From: Bryobacteraceae bacterium
GTDB taxonomy: Bacteria; Acidobacteriota; Terriglobia; Bryobacterales; Bryobacteraceae
NCBI GenBank assembly: GCA_019187195.1
Contig: JABAQT010000012.1
Location: 17,120 to 55,215, forward strand
Direction: 5' to 3'
DNA length: 38,096 nucleotides
How positions within the stretch are numbered: the stretch's first letter is position 1; every line of letters starts with the position of its first letter. Below, piece after piece: positions 1 through 8,984 of this stretch. Made by a program: the position numbers and the translations under genes. Under the pieces are notes generated by a model. The model saw nothing but the letters and a program-made list of their open reading frames with translations, was not told where the DNA came from and searched no databases.

Positions 1-855
1 CTGATCAGCAAGCGGGACGAGTACACCATCTCCGATCTGAAGTCGCTCCAGACGCTGGCGAAACTGCGCGGCGCGGGGCTTGGGCCGAAGCGCATCGGCG
101 AGGTTTTCCGCGAGATCCAGCGCAAGCTGGAAGGCGTTACGGATCCGCTGACGCAGGTGACCGTGCTGCTCGAGCGCAAGAGCGTTCACGTGCTGGTGGA
201 CGGACAGCGCATGGAGGCGAGTTCCGGCCAGTTTCTGTTCAACTTCGACCAGCAGGAGATCAGCCGGCTGCTGTCGTTTCCCGCGCACAAGCAGCAGGAA
301 CAAGAGCAGGCGCGGGAGCGGAAGAAGATCGAGGAGGCGGCGAAGTGGTTTCAACGCGCGCTCGAACTGGAGCAATCGGGCGTGGCGATGGGCGAGGCCA
401 CGGCGGCCTACGAGAAGGCGATCGAACTGGACCCGCGATGCATCGGAGCGCTGGTGAACCTGGGCACCATCCACTTTCATGAGCGGCAGTGGAAGCGGGC
501 GGAAAGCTATTACAAGAGAGCGCTCGAGATTCAGCCCGATTACGCCCTGGGGCATTTCAACCTGGCGAACCTGTACGACGAGCGGGGCGACCTGTCGAAC
601 AGCTATCTGCACTACACGGCGGCGCTGCGGATTGTGCCGAACTATGCCGATGCACACTACAATCTGGCGTTGCTGTGCCAGCGCACGGGGCAGGTGATGA
701 AGGCGGTGCGGCACTGGCGCGCGTATCTGAAGCTCGATGGGTCGGGCAGTTGGGCGGACGTGGCGCGGCGGGAACTCGAGAAGCTCCGGGATGTCACTGT
801 GGTCAAAGGGGATAGCGGCGCGGGCCGGGAGCATTCGCCGCGCGTTGTATCCTAA
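1..855 (+). CDS. TPR protein with MerR-like HTH, 5' partial
   Basis: The frame is open from base 1, so the gene begins outside the window; the internal GTG at 157 is not the real start. The visible 284 residues begin with a MerR-type helix-turn-helix (about residues 8-45, motif YTISDLKSLQTLAKL followed by LGPKRIGEVFREI). After a linker come about four tetratricopeptide repeats (roughly residues 110-250), with motif pieces such as AIELDPRCIGALVNLGTIH and ALEIQPDYALGHFNLANLY. TPRs bind protein partners and MerR HTHs bind DNA, so a protein-responsive regulator is a reasonable inference, but the target is unknown. The gene ends 63 bases before the DUF2760-Hsp70 operon and could regulate it or be cotranscribed with it. 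Confidence is high for the domains and low for the role. Confidence 0.8.
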   Translation: MISKRDEYTISDLKSLQTLAKLRGAGLGPKRIGEVFREIQRKLEGVTDPLTQVTVLLERKSVHVLVDGQRMEASSGQFLFNFDQQEISRLLSFPAHKQQEQEQARERKKIEEAAKWFQRALELEQSGVAMGEATAAYEKAIELDPRCIGALVNLGTIHFHERQWKRAESYYKRALEIQPDYALGHFNLANLYDERGDLSNSYLHYTAALRIVPNYADAHYNLALLCQRTGQVMKAVRHWRAYLKLDGSGSWADVARRELEKLRDVTVVKGDSGAGREHSPRVVS

Positions 856-918
856 ATAGGGTGACGCCAGGTCCGGCGTGTCACAAGCGTACGTCCTGAT
901 CATCCAAAGAGGTTTCAT

Positions 919-1443
919 TTGAGCCGAATTTCTCTCGCGTTCCGGAGTCTGTTCAGTATTCTGTTTAGCGGCGAATTGCCGGCCGGTGTGGCATCGGCAT
1001 TCGGCTACGTCAAGCAGGTGAAGGAAAAACCCGCGCCGCCGCCGCCACCCCCCGCCAAGCCGAGCGACGGGGCGCTTCAACTGTTGGGCATATTGCAGCG
1101 CGACGCCCGCCTGGTGGACTTCCTGATGGAAGACATTTCGGGCTTTGACGATGAGCAGGTGGGCGCGGCGGTGCGGTCGCTGCACGAGCAATCGAAGGCG
1201 GCGATGCTGCGCTACATCACGCTTGTTCCGGTGATAGACGGAGTGGAGGGGACGTTCACCAACGCGTCGGCGGCGGGAAGCGCGCAGGCGGTGAAGTTCG
1301 TGGGCAACGTGCCCGCCGGGCCTCCGCCCAAGGGCGGCACGCTGCGGCATCGCGGCTGGAAGGCGCGGGCGGCCGACCTGCCGGCGATTCCCGCGAAACA
1401 GGACGTGACGATTGTCGCCCCCGCGGAAATCGAGATCGAGTAG
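919..1443 (+). CDS. DUF2760 domain protein
   Basis: A 174-residue protein matching the DUF2760 family, which is found next to Hsp70 genes in several phyla. The start is TTG, supported by AAAGAGG at 906-912 with about six bases spacing; no better ATG lies nearby. The N-terminus has a short hydrophobic stretch (FRSLFSILFSGELPAGVASA), then a proline run (PAPPPPPPAK, around residues 38-47), then the conserved domain (LQLLGILQRDARLVDFLMED onward), ending in an acidic tail. It lies 19 bases upstream of an Hsp70 gene in the same direction, so an accessory or adaptor role for that chaperone pair is likely by association. No catalytic motif is visible and no biochemical function is known to me. Confidence 0.85.
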   Translation: MSRISLAFRSLFSILFSGELPAGVASAFGYVKQVKEKPAPPPPPPAKPSDGALQLLGILQRDARLVDFLMEDISGFDDEQVGAAVRSLHEQSKAAMLRYITLVPVIDGVEGTFTNASAAGSAQAVKFVGNVPAGPPPKGGTLRHRGWKARAADLPAIPAKQDVTIVAPAEIEIE

Positions 1444-1462
1444 CCAGCTCAGCCTTACGTTC

Positions 1463-3286
1463 ATGCCCAATCGTTATGTGATCGGAATCGACCTCGGCAC
1501 CACGAACTGCGGCGCCGCCTGGGCGGACACGGCGAAGATGGACGACCCGCTGCATCTTCCCGAAGTACAGCTTTTCCCCATCCCGCAACTGACGAACCCC
1601 GGGGAGGTGCGCGAGGAGCCGCTGTTGCCGAGCGCGCTCTATCTGCCGGAGGCGAAGGATTTTCCCGAAGGCTCGCTCGAACTGCCCTGGGAGCAGGAAC
1701 CGGGGATGCTGGTGGGAGCGCTGGCGCACAAGCGCGGCGTGGAACGGTCGAACCGGCTGGTGTCGTCCGCCAAGTCGTGGCTTTCCCACAGCGCCGTGGA
1801 CCGGACGGCGGCGATCCTGCCGCTGAACGCTCCCGAGGGGACACGAAAAGTCTCGCCGGTGGAAGCTTCGCGGCGGTATCTCGAGCATATTCGCAAGGCG
1901 TGGGATCACGCGCATCCGGAAGCGCCGTTCACGGCGCAGCAGGTGTTGGTGACGGTGCCCGCATCGTTCGACGCGGTGGCGCGCGAGTTGACGCAGCGCG
2001 CGGCCGAGGAAGCGGGCTACGCCCCGGTGACTCTGCTCGAGGAGCCGCAGGCGGCATTCTACGCGTGGCTCGAGCGGCATCCGGACTGGCGCGAGCGGGT
2101 GAAGGTGGGCGACCTGATTCTGGTGATCGACATCGGAGGCGGGACGACGGACTTCACGCTGATCGCCGTTACCGAGCGCGGCGGGGAGTTGAACCTCGAG
2201 CGCGTGGCGGTGGGTGACCACCTCCTGCTTGGCGGCGACAACGTCGATCTGGCGCTGGCGCGCGTGGTCGAGCAGCAGCTTGCGGCGAAGAACACGAAAC
2301 TCGACATGATGCAGTTCCATGCCTTGTGGCAGCAGTGCCGGGTGGGCAAGGAAAAGCTGCTCGAGGAAGGCAACAAAGCCCCCGATTGCGCGGTGACGAT
2401 TCTGGGGCGCGGGACGGGACTGGTGGGCGGGACCATCAAGGCGAAACTCGCGCGGGAGGATGTCGAGCGCACGCTGCTCGAGGGATTCCTGCCGCTGGCG
2501 GGCAGCCATGACATGCCCCAGCGGCAGCGCCGCGTCGCGCTGCAGGAGATCGGGTTGCCGTATGCCTCCGACGCGGCGGTCACGCGGCAGATGGCGCGTT
2601 TCCTGCGGCAGCAGGCGGCGGCGGGCGAGCAGGGTTCGGTGCGGCGAACGGCGAGCGGGATGGCGGCTCCGACCCACATTCTGTTCAACGGCGGCGTGTT
2701 GCGGGCGAAGATGATCCGCGAGCGGTTGCTCGAGGTGTTGAACGGATGGCTTGGGGAAGAGGGCATGGCGGCGGCGGTTCCGCTGCTCGGCGAGGATCTG
2801 ATGCACGCTGTCTCGCGAGGCGCGGCCTACTACGGGCTGGCGCGGCGCGGACGGGGGGTGCGGATCCGGGGCGGTGTGCCGCGGACCTACTATGTCGGCA
2901 TCGAGACCGCCATGCCGGCGATTCCGGGCATGCCGCCGCCGATGAAGGCGTTGACGGTGGCTCCCTTCGGGATGGAGGAGGGCACGTCGCACGAGTATCC
3001 GGACCGCGAGTTCGGCCTGCTGGTGGGCGAACCCGCCGAGTTTCGCTTTTTCTGTTCGGCCGCGCGAAAAAACGATGAAGCGGGCACGATGCTCGATGAG
3101 TGGAAGCCGGACGAACTCGAGGAACTGGCTCCGGTGGAGGTGACGCTGCCGGGCAGTTCGGGGGAAGTGGCGCGTGTGTCGCTCGAGGCGGCGGTGACGG
3201 AGACGGGAGTGTTGCAACTGTTTTGCGTGGCGAAGGACGGGCGGCGGTGGAAGCTCGAGTTCAATGTAAGGGAGCGGGTGGCGTAG
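1463..3286 (+). CDS. Hsp70-family chaperone, short form
   Basis: An actin-fold Hsp70-type ATPase of 607 residues. I chose ATG 1463 because the protein then starts MPNRYVIGIDLGTTN, placing phosphate-1 loop GIDLGTTN at residues 8-15 as in DnaK; the frame is open further upstream, but that stretch overlaps the DUF2760 gene. Phosphate-2 loop DIGGGTTDF sits near residue 223, the connecting motif LLEEPQAAFYAW near 192, and the adenosine loop HILFNGGV near 405. The C-terminal part after about residue 470 is a short beta-rich substrate-binding-like segment and lacks the long helical lid of DnaK. It is followed with zero spacing by a second Hsp70. This belongs to the noncanonical Hsp70 group paired with DUF2760, and no dnaJ or grpE is adjacent. 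Client proteins cannot be read from the sequence. Confidence 0.9.
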   Translation: MPNRYVIGIDLGTTNCGAAWADTAKMDDPLHLPEVQLFPIPQLTNPGEVREEPLLPSALYLPEAKDFPEGSLELPWEQEPGMLVGALAHKRGVERSNRLVSSAKSWLSHSAVDRTAAILPLNAPEGTRKVSPVEASRRYLEHIRKAWDHAHPEAPFTAQQVLVTVPASFDAVARELTQRAAEEAGYAPVTLLEEPQAAFYAWLERHPDWRERVKVGDLILVIDIGGGTTDFTLIAVTERGGELNLERVAVGDHLLLGGDNVDLALARVVEQQLAAKNTKLDMMQFHALWQQCRVGKEKLLEEGNKAPDCAVTILGRGTGLVGGTIKAKLAREDVERTLLEGFLPLAGSHDMPQRQRRVALQEIGLPYASDAAVTRQMARFLRQQAAAGEQGSVRRTASGMAAPTHILFNGGVLRAKMIRERLLEVLNGWLGEEGMAAAVPLLGEDLMHAVSRGAAYYGLARRGRGVRIRGGVPRTYYVGIETAMPAIPGMPPPMKALTVAPFGMEEGTSHEYPDREFGLLVGEPAEFRFFCSAARKNDEAGTMLDEWKPDELEELAPVEVTLPGSSGEVARVSLEAAVTETGVLQLFCVAKDGRRWKLEFNVRERVA

Positions 3287-5926
3287 GTGAACATCGGACT
3301 CGATCTCGGAACGACGAACTCGGCGCTCGCCTACATTGATCCGCGGGAGGCAGGGGAAGCGGATTTTCCGCCCATCAAGGTGCTCGAAATACCGCAATTG
3401 GTGGCCGAGGGGCGGACGGAGGCGCGGCGGACGCTGCCGTCGTTCCTGTTTCTGGCGGACTCGAAGCAGGTGATCGGCGAGTGGGCGCGCGAGCAGGGCG
3501 CGCTGGTTCCGACGCGGTCCGTGCATTCGGCGAAAAGCTGGCTGTCGAACGCGGAAGCGGACCGGACGGCGAAAATACTGCCCTGGGATGCGCAGGAGAG
3601 CGGGCGCGTGATGTCGCCGGTCGAGATATCGGCGAAGATTCTGGCGCAACTCGGGGGAGCGTGGAACGAGGCGCATCCGGACCTGCCGATCGCGGAGCAG
3701 GACGTGGTGCTCACCGTGCCGGCGTCGTTCGACGAAGAGGCGCGCGAGTTGACGGTGATGGCGGCGCGCGAGGCGGGCATCGGGAACCTGACGCTGCTCG
3801 AGGAGCCGGCGGCGGCGTTTTATTCGTGGATTGCCAATCATCTGTCGCAATCGCAAAAGTCGCTGTTTGACGGACAGACCGTGCTGGTGTGCGACGTGGG
3901 GGGCGGCACCAGCGACTTCACGGTGATCCGCGTGGGGAGAGAGGGCGACCGCGTGAACTTCACGCGGACAGCGGTGGGCAAGCACCTGCTGCTTGGCGGC
4001 GACAACCTGGACCTGACGCTCGCCTGGCTGGTGGAGGCGAAGCTCGGCAAACCGCTGTCGATACGGCAGCGGAGCGCGCTCCGGCGGCAGTGCGCGGCGG
4101 CGAAAGAGAAGCTGCTGATGGACGCCAATCGAAAGAGCGTGGAGATTACGGTGCTTGGCGGGGGATCGTCGCTCATCGGCGGGACGATGCGCGCGGAGAT
4201 CCAGCGGGAAGAGGCGCTCGAACTGACGCTCGAGGGGTTTCTGCCGTTCTGCAACCTGGGCGATCAGCCGAAGGAGGAAAAGAAGAGCCTGTTCCGCGAG
4301 CTGGGCCTGCCCTACGTGAGTGATCCGGCCGTGACGCGGCACCTGGCGGCGTTCCTTGGCGGCGCCGGGGTGGAAAAGATCGACGCCATCCTGTTCAACG
4401 GCGGATTCTTCATTCCGCGGATCTGCCGGGATCGCGTGACGGACGTGGTGGAGAAGTGGTATGGGGCGCGCCCGGCGGTGTTCGAAAACCAGGATCTGGA
4501 TTTGGCGGTGGCGGTGGGCGCGGCGTACTACTCGTATGTACGCCACGGTGGCAGCGGGGTCCTGGTGCGCGGCGGACTGCCGCGGGCGTATTTCATCGGC
4601 ATCGGCGGGGAGGGCGGGAAGGTGCGCGCGGTTTGCCTTGCTCCGCGCGGGACCGAGGAGGGCAGCACGCTCGATCTGGACCTGGAAGGGCTGCAACTGG
4701 TGGCCAACCGCCCGGTGTCCTTCCGGCTGTACAGTTCGCTGACCCGCACGGAAGACAAGCTGGGCGACGTGGTGGAGTTCACGCCCGAGGAGGTGGAGAG
4801 CGGGCTCCATGCGCACGCGCCGCTGAACGCGGTGATACGGTTCGGAAAAAAGATTGAAGAGCGCATGATCCCCGTGAAACTTGGCGCGCGGCTGACCGAG
4901 GTGGGGACGCTCGACATCTGGGCGGAATCGAAGGTGAGCGAGCAGCGCTGGCGGCTGCAGTTCGAGCTTAGAAAGCGGGCCGAGACCACGGTGAGGAAGG
5001 CTGCCGCCGTGGTGACCGAGGAGGCGCTGGCGGCGGCCGAGCAGCTTGTGGTGAACACGTTCGCTCCGGAAGGGCGCGGAGAACCGCGCGAGTTGCCCTC
5101 GCAACTCGAACAGACGCTTGCGTTGGGGAGAAATTCGTGGCCCTCGAGCACCATCCGGCGGCTGGCGGACCGGCTGCTCGAGCTTGCCGGCGGACGCAAG
5201 CGCGGGGCGGCGTATGAGGCGCGCTGGTTGAACCTGACGGGCTTCTGCCTGCGGCCGGGTTTCGGTTTTCCCGGCGATGATCTGCGCATCGAGCAGGCGC
5301 GGCGGGTATACGCGGGTGGGCTGCAGTTTGGAAACCAGGTGCAGTGCGAGATTGAATGGTGGATCTTCTGGGGGCGCGTGGCCGGGGGTCTGAACCGCAA
5401 CCAGCAGGCGGACATCTACCAGCGTATCGCGCAATATCTGCTGCCGCGGGGACAGAAGAAGCCGCCGCGGGTGAACTCGAGCCTGCTGCGGGAGATGTGG
5501 CGCACGGCGGCGAGTCTCGAACTGCTGCCGATGCACACGAAGACCGAACTCGGGGAAGCTCTGGTGAAGCGGGTGAAGGCGGGCGATTTCGGGGGGAGCG
5601 ACGTGTGGTGTTTGTCGCGGCTGGGGGCGCGGCGGTTGTTCTACGGGCCGATTAACCAGGTGTTGCCGGCGGCCACGGTTTCGCGGTGGGTGGAGACGCT
5701 GGCGAAGGCGAAGAACACGGGAGACGCGATTGCGGCGCTGGCGGCGCGCACCGGCGACGCGGCGCGCGATCTTTCCGAAGGCACGCTGGCGCTGGCGCGG
5801 AAAGCGATCGGGGAGGATGAGCGGGCGCTGGCGGCGCTCGAGGGCGACGGCGAGCGCGACATGGCGGCGCTTGGCAGGATCTTCGGGGAAGAATTGCCGC
5901 CGGGTCTGGTGGTGGCGGACGAATGA
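3287..5926 (+). CDS. Hsp70-family chaperone with C-terminal DUF3731
   Basis: An 879-residue Hsp70 homologue starting at a GTG that directly follows the stop of the previous gene; an AAGGGAGCGGG ribosome-binding stretch lies inside that gene's end. The ATPase motifs are GLDLGTTN (residues 4-11), VCDVGGGTSDF (around 202-212) and ILFNGGFF (around 366-373). From about residue 570 there is a roughly 300-residue helical extension with signature RWLNLTGFCLRPGFGFPGDD, matching DUF3731, a domain known only fused to this kind of Hsp70. The two tandem Hsp70 genes share the ATPase fold but differ in length, so they may act as a hetero-pair. The stop overlaps the thiL start as ATGA. Family assignment is firm; the substrate is unknown. 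Confidence 0.9.
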   Translation: MNIGLDLGTTNSALAYIDPREAGEADFPPIKVLEIPQLVAEGRTEARRTLPSFLFLADSKQVIGEWAREQGALVPTRSVHSAKSWLSNAEADRTAKILPWDAQESGRVMSPVEISAKILAQLGGAWNEAHPDLPIAEQDVVLTVPASFDEEARELTVMAAREAGIGNLTLLEEPAAAFYSWIANHLSQSQKSLFDGQTVLVCDVGGGTSDFTVIRVGREGDRVNFTRTAVGKHLLLGGDNLDLTLAWLVEAKLGKPLSIRQRSALRRQCAAAKEKLLMDANRKSVEITVLGGGSSLIGGTMRAEIQREEALELTLEGFLPFCNLGDQPKEEKKSLFRELGLPYVSDPAVTRHLAAFLGGAGVEKIDAILFNGGFFIPRICRDRVTDVVEKWYGARPAVFENQDLDLAVAVGAAYYSYVRHGGSGVLVRGGLPRAYFIGIGGEGGKVRAVCLAPRGTEEGSTLDLDLEGLQLVANRPVSFRLYSSLTRTEDKLGDVVEFTPEEVESGLHAHAPLNAVIRFGKKIEERMIPVKLGARLTEVGTLDIWAESKVSEQRWRLQFELRKRAETTVRKAAAVVTEEALAAAEQLVVNTFAPEGRGEPRELPSQLEQTLALGRNSWPSSTIRRLADRLLELAGGRKRGAAYEARWLNLTGFCLRPGFGFPGDDLRIEQARRVYAGGLQFGNQVQCEIEWWIFWGRVAGGLNRNQQADIYQRIAQYLLPRGQKKPPRVNSSLLREMWRTAASLELLPMHTKTELGEALVKRVKAGDFGGSDVWCLSRLGARRLFYGPINQVLPAATVSRWVETLAKAKNTGDAIAALAARTGDAARDLSEGTLALARKAIGEDERALAALEGDGERDMAALGRIFGEELPPGLVVADE

Positions 5927-6828
5927 AGAGCGAACTGGCGCTTGTGGAACGTATCCGCCGCCGTGCGGGGCGCCCGCGCCGGTTGAGCCTGGCCATTGGC
6001 GATGATTGCGCAATTTACACGCCGGCGGCGGGAGAAGAACTGCTGTTCACCACGGACATGCTGATCGAGGACGCGCACTTCCGGCGCGGGACGCACAAGG
6101 CGGCGGACGTGGGCTACAAGACGCTGGCGCGGGGGCTGAGCGATATAGCGGCAATGGGCGGCGCGCCGCGGTTCTGCCTGGTATCGCTGGCGCTGGCGGA
6201 ATGGACGGATGAGCGCTGGGTGGATGGCTTCTACACGGGGCTGCTCGAGTTGGCGCGGGCGACAGGGACGGAACTGGCGGGCGGGGACCTGGCGCGGGCG
6301 GACAAGGTGATGGCGGACATCGTGGTGTGCGGTTCGGCTCCGGCGGGGACGGCATTGCGGCGCGGCGGGGCCAAACCGGGAGACGGCATTTATGTTACGG
6401 GCGCGCTCGGTGGATCGGCGTTGGGGTTGGAGTCGCGCCGCGGCATGGCGTGGAGGAAACACCTGCGCCCGGAGCCGCGGCTGAAAGCCGGCGCGGCGCT
6501 TCGGGAAAAGTGGGGCGCCACGGCGTGCATGGACCTGAGCGACGGCCTTTCGATCGACCTGCACCGGCTCTGCGCCGAATCGCGAGTGAGCGCGGAGTTG
6601 GATGGCGACCTTCCGGTGTATCCCGGGGCGACCGTGGCGCAGGCGCTGCACGGCGGCGAGGATTACGAACTGCTGTTCACCTTGCCGGCCGGAGTGAAGG
6701 CTCCGCGATCGATCGGCGGGGCGCTGCTGACGCGCATTGGATCCATCCGGCGGGGAAACGCCGGCCGGATCAGGATTGAAGGCTTCGAGTTACAGCCGCT
6801 CGGCTACGATCATTTTCGAAAACCATGA
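5923..6828 (+). CDS. thiL: Thiamine-phosphate kinase
   Basis: ThiL phosphorylates thiamine monophosphate to thiamine diphosphate with ATP, the last step of cofactor synthesis, in the cytoplasm. The 301-residue product has the usual family length and motifs in order: IGDDCA (about 24-29) for Mg/nucleotide binding, TDMLIEDAHF (around 44-53), LSDIAAMGG (around 71-79), GGDLARADK, VTGALGGSALG, MDLSDGLSID (around 205-214) and HGGEDYELLF (around 244-253). It starts at ATG inside the ATGA overlap with the upstream Hsp70 gene, so translational coupling is likely. Its own stop overlaps the next start in the same way. Placement behind two Hsp70 genes is not an obvious pathway link. No other thiamine gene is in the window. 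Confidence 0.95.
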   Translation: MKSELALVERIRRRAGRPRRLSLAIGDDCAIYTPAAGEELLFTTDMLIEDAHFRRGTHKAADVGYKTLARGLSDIAAMGGAPRFCLVSLALAEWTDERWVDGFYTGLLELARATGTELAGGDLARADKVMADIVVCGSAPAGTALRRGGAKPGDGIYVTGALGGSALGLESRRGMAWRKHLRPEPRLKAGAALREKWGATACMDLSDGLSIDLHRLCAESRVSAELDGDLPVYPGATVAQALHGGEDYELLFTLPAGVKAPRSIGGALLTRIGSIRRGNAGRIRIEGFELQPLGYDHFRKP

Positions 6829-7805
6829 CAGACACGAATGTTGTTGTTGATCTCATTGAAGCGTTCCGCCGTTCGAAGTGCATGTTCACCGCGGCGTCGC
6901 TCGGCGTGTTCGAACGGACGCCATGCACGCTCGGGGGATTGGCGGCGGATTTGTCCGCGGATCCGGATTCCCTGGAGCGGCTGCTCGATGGCTGCGCGAG
7001 CCTCGGGCTGCTGTGGAGGGAGGGCGATACGTTTTCAAACACCGAAGTGGCGGAGACGTATCTGACGCGCTCGAGCCCCGCGACGCTGTTGGGCTACGTC
7101 CTCTATTCCGACCGTGTGCTTTACCATCTTTGGGGCAACCTCGATGACGCGGTGAAGGAAGGGACGCACCGCTGGAAACAGACGTTCGGAATGGACGGAC
7201 CCATCTTTTCGCATTTCTTCGAGACGCCCGAAGCGAAGGAGGATTTCCTGCTGGGGATGCACGGCTTCGGAATGCTGAGCTCGCCGGTGATTGTGGAGGC
7301 ATTCGATCTGAGCGATTTCCGCGCGCTGGTGGATTTGGGGGGAGCGACAGGGCACCTGGCGGCGGCGGCGGCGGCGAAGTATCCGCTGCTGAGCGCCGCC
7401 GTGTTCGACTTGCCGCCCGTGATCGAGACGGCGCGCCGGTTCGCGGGCGATCGGGTGGAACTGATTGCCGGTGATTTCTTCACCGATCCGCTTCCGCCGG
7501 CGGACCTGTACGCGCTGGGACGCATCCTTCACGACTGGAGCGAACCGAAGATACGGGCGCTGCTTGGCAGGATTCACGCGGCCCTTCCGGACGGCGGCGG
7601 GCTGCTGATCGCGGAGAAGCTGTTATGGCATGACCGTTCGGGGCCGGTTTCGACCGCGATGCAGTCCTTGAACATGCTCTGCTGCACCGAGGGCAAGGAA
7701 CGCACGCTGCACGAATATGAAGCGCTGTTGCGCGATGCCGGATTCAGCGCGGTGAAGGGCAAGTTCACGGATGCGCACCTGGACGCGATCCTGGCGAGGA
7801 AGTAG
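6825..7805 (+). CDS. SAM-dependent O-methyltransferase, acetylserotonin type
   Basis: A 326-residue class I methyltransferase of the Methyltransf_2 type (plant/bacterial O-methyltransferases and polyketide tailoring enzymes). The N-terminal dimerisation winged helix (about 1-90) contains MFTAASLGVFE and a LxGLAADL-like element. The AdoMet-binding loop is VDLGGATGHLA (about 163-173). The AGDFFTDPLPPADLYALGRI segment then leads into LHDWSE (around 232), whose His is the usual catalytic base. It starts at ATG overlapping the thiL stop. The substrate is unknown; a small phenolic or polyketide is typical of the family. It is the last gene of the packed run, since 68 noncoding bases follow. Confidence 0.85.
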   Translation: MTDTNVVVDLIEAFRRSKCMFTAASLGVFERTPCTLGGLAADLSADPDSLERLLDGCASLGLLWREGDTFSNTEVAETYLTRSSPATLLGYVLYSDRVLYHLWGNLDDAVKEGTHRWKQTFGMDGPIFSHFFETPEAKEDFLLGMHGFGMLSSPVIVEAFDLSDFRALVDLGGATGHLAAAAAAKYPLLSAAVFDLPPVIETARRFAGDRVELIAGDFFTDPLPPADLYALGRILHDWSEPKIRALLGRIHAALPDGGGLLIAEKLLWHDRSGPVSTAMQSLNMLCCTEGKERTLHEYEALLRDAGFSAVKGKFTDAHLDAILARK

Positions 7806-7873
7806 CGAGGGCGCCTCCATCCCGCGGCGGGCATCGAGCCGCCCGCGCAGGCTCCGCGATATGATGCGAAGCG

Positions 7874-8830
7874 ATGCATAAGTTGCTTGTGCTGTTGCTC
7901 GTCCCGGCGCTAGCCATCGCCGCGGTGAAGATCGAGAAGGTGGCTTGGAAGGGCTGGCCCAATTGCTACCGTATCACCAACGGCGAGGTGGAACTGATTG
8001 TCACCAGCGACATCGGTCCGCGGATCATGCGCTACGCCTTCGTGGGAGGCCCGAACCTGTTTGCCGAGTTCGCCGCGCAATTGGGCGGGAGCGGAGAGAA
8101 GGAATGGATGCCGCGCGGAGGGAGCCGGCTGTGGATGAGCCCCGAGGATAGGGTGAAGAGTTATGCGCTCGATAACAGTCCGGTTCAGGTGAAGGTAGTG
8201 GGGGCGGCGCTCGAGGCGACGCAACCCGTCGAGAAGGAGACGGGGCTCCAGAAGCAGATCATCGTGAAACTGGCCGCGGCCGGCTCGAAGGTCGAGGTGA
8301 TCCACCGCCTGCGCAACGCGAGCGGGCGCACGCTCGAGTATGCGCCGTGGGTGCTGACGATGATGGCGCTCAATGGCACGGGCATCACCGGATTTCCACC
8401 GCGCGGACGCCACCCCATCGATCTTGCGCCGTCCAATCCGCTGGTAATGTGGCCCTACACCGACCTGTCGGACAAGCGGTGGATCTTCACCAGGAAGTAC
8501 CTGGCGCTGAGACAGGATCCAAAGAACGCCCAGGCGGAGAAGATCGGCATGTTCAATCCCAACACCTGGGGGGCCTATCTGCTGGGAGACCAGCTTTTTG
8601 TGAAGCGCTACCAGGCGGACGCGAAGAAGACCTATCCGGATTTCGGTTGTTCCTATGAGACGTTCACCAACGCGGAGTTTCTGGAGATCGAGACCGTGGG
8701 GCCGCTCGAGAAGGTGGCTACGGGGGCGGCGGCCGAGCACGTCGAGTATTGGAGCCTGCACAGGGGGATCCGGTTGAAGGGTTGGACGGATGCGGAGTTG
8801 GACAGAGTGCTGTTGCCGTTGTTGAAATGA
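7874..8830 (+). CDS. Secreted DUF4380-like (mutarotase-fold) protein
   Basis: A 318-residue protein with a short signal peptide (MHKLLVLLLVPALAIAA). The mature part has the pattern of DUF4380/galactose-mutarotase-like beta-sandwich proteins: YRITNGEVELIVTSDIGPRI near residues 34-53, then MRYAFVGGPNLF, GGSRLWMSPED and the aromatic-rich NPNTWGAYLLGDQLF. Such folds bind or epimerise sugars. The catalytic residues of true mutarotases are not clearly present, so carbohydrate binding or a periplasmic structural role is as likely. It stands alone, 68 bases after the methyltransferase and 321 bases before the giant repeat protein. The function is inferred only from the fold family, with moderate confidence. 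Confidence 0.65.
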   Translation: MHKLLVLLLVPALAIAAVKIEKVAWKGWPNCYRITNGEVELIVTSDIGPRIMRYAFVGGPNLFAEFAAQLGGSGEKEWMPRGGSRLWMSPEDRVKSYALDNSPVQVKVVGAALEATQPVEKETGLQKQIIVKLAAAGSKVEVIHRLRNASGRTLEYAPWVLTMMALNGTGITGFPPRGRHPIDLAPSNPLVMWPYTDLSDKRWIFTRKYLALRQDPKNAQAEKIGMFNPNTWGAYLLGDQLFVKRYQADAKKTYPDFGCSYETFTNAEFLEIETVGPLEKVATGAAAEHVEYWSLHRGIRLKGWTDAELDRVLLPLLK

Positions 8831-8848
8831 GGCGGCGATAATCGTTGC

Positions 8849-8984
8849 GGTAAAAACGCCAGCGCCCGCGTGGCGGCGAGTAAAAATTACCGGAGCCGTT
8901 TTGCGACGGGAGCGGGCAATACGGGCCAGGGACTGAGGCGAAAGGACGCAGCGCGGGATTGACGGAAACGGCTAAGTCGTTTCC
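8849..8984 (+). other. Structured intergenic stretch, possible leader RNA or terminator
   Basis: The 321-base gap between 8830 and 9152 holds no gene but several stem-forming elements. GGTAA (8849-8853) can pair with TTACC (8887-8891) around an inner hairpin CGCCA/TGGCG (8857-8861 with 8871-8875). GGAAACG (8964-8970) pairs perfectly with CGTTTCC (8978-8984) around a 7-base loop. Between them lie GGGCAA (8914-8919) and GACGCA (8945-8950), elements that also occur in c-di-GMP-I riboswitches, but the expected P2 pairing is not there. It could be a cis-regulatory RNA for the repeat protein, a terminator of the upstream gene, or simple GC-rich folding. Confidence 0.3.

Noticed and set aside
157..855. 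GTG at 157 as the start of the TPR protein
   Set aside because: The frame is open to base 1 and the upstream part encodes a recognisable helix-turn-helix, so the true start is outside the window.
1256..6013. Very long open frame on the minus strand (1585 codons) opposite the Hsp70 genes
   Set aside because: It is antisense to three well-identified genes, is extremely rich in Arg, His, Pro and Gln, and shows no domain; it arises from GC-rich codon structure.
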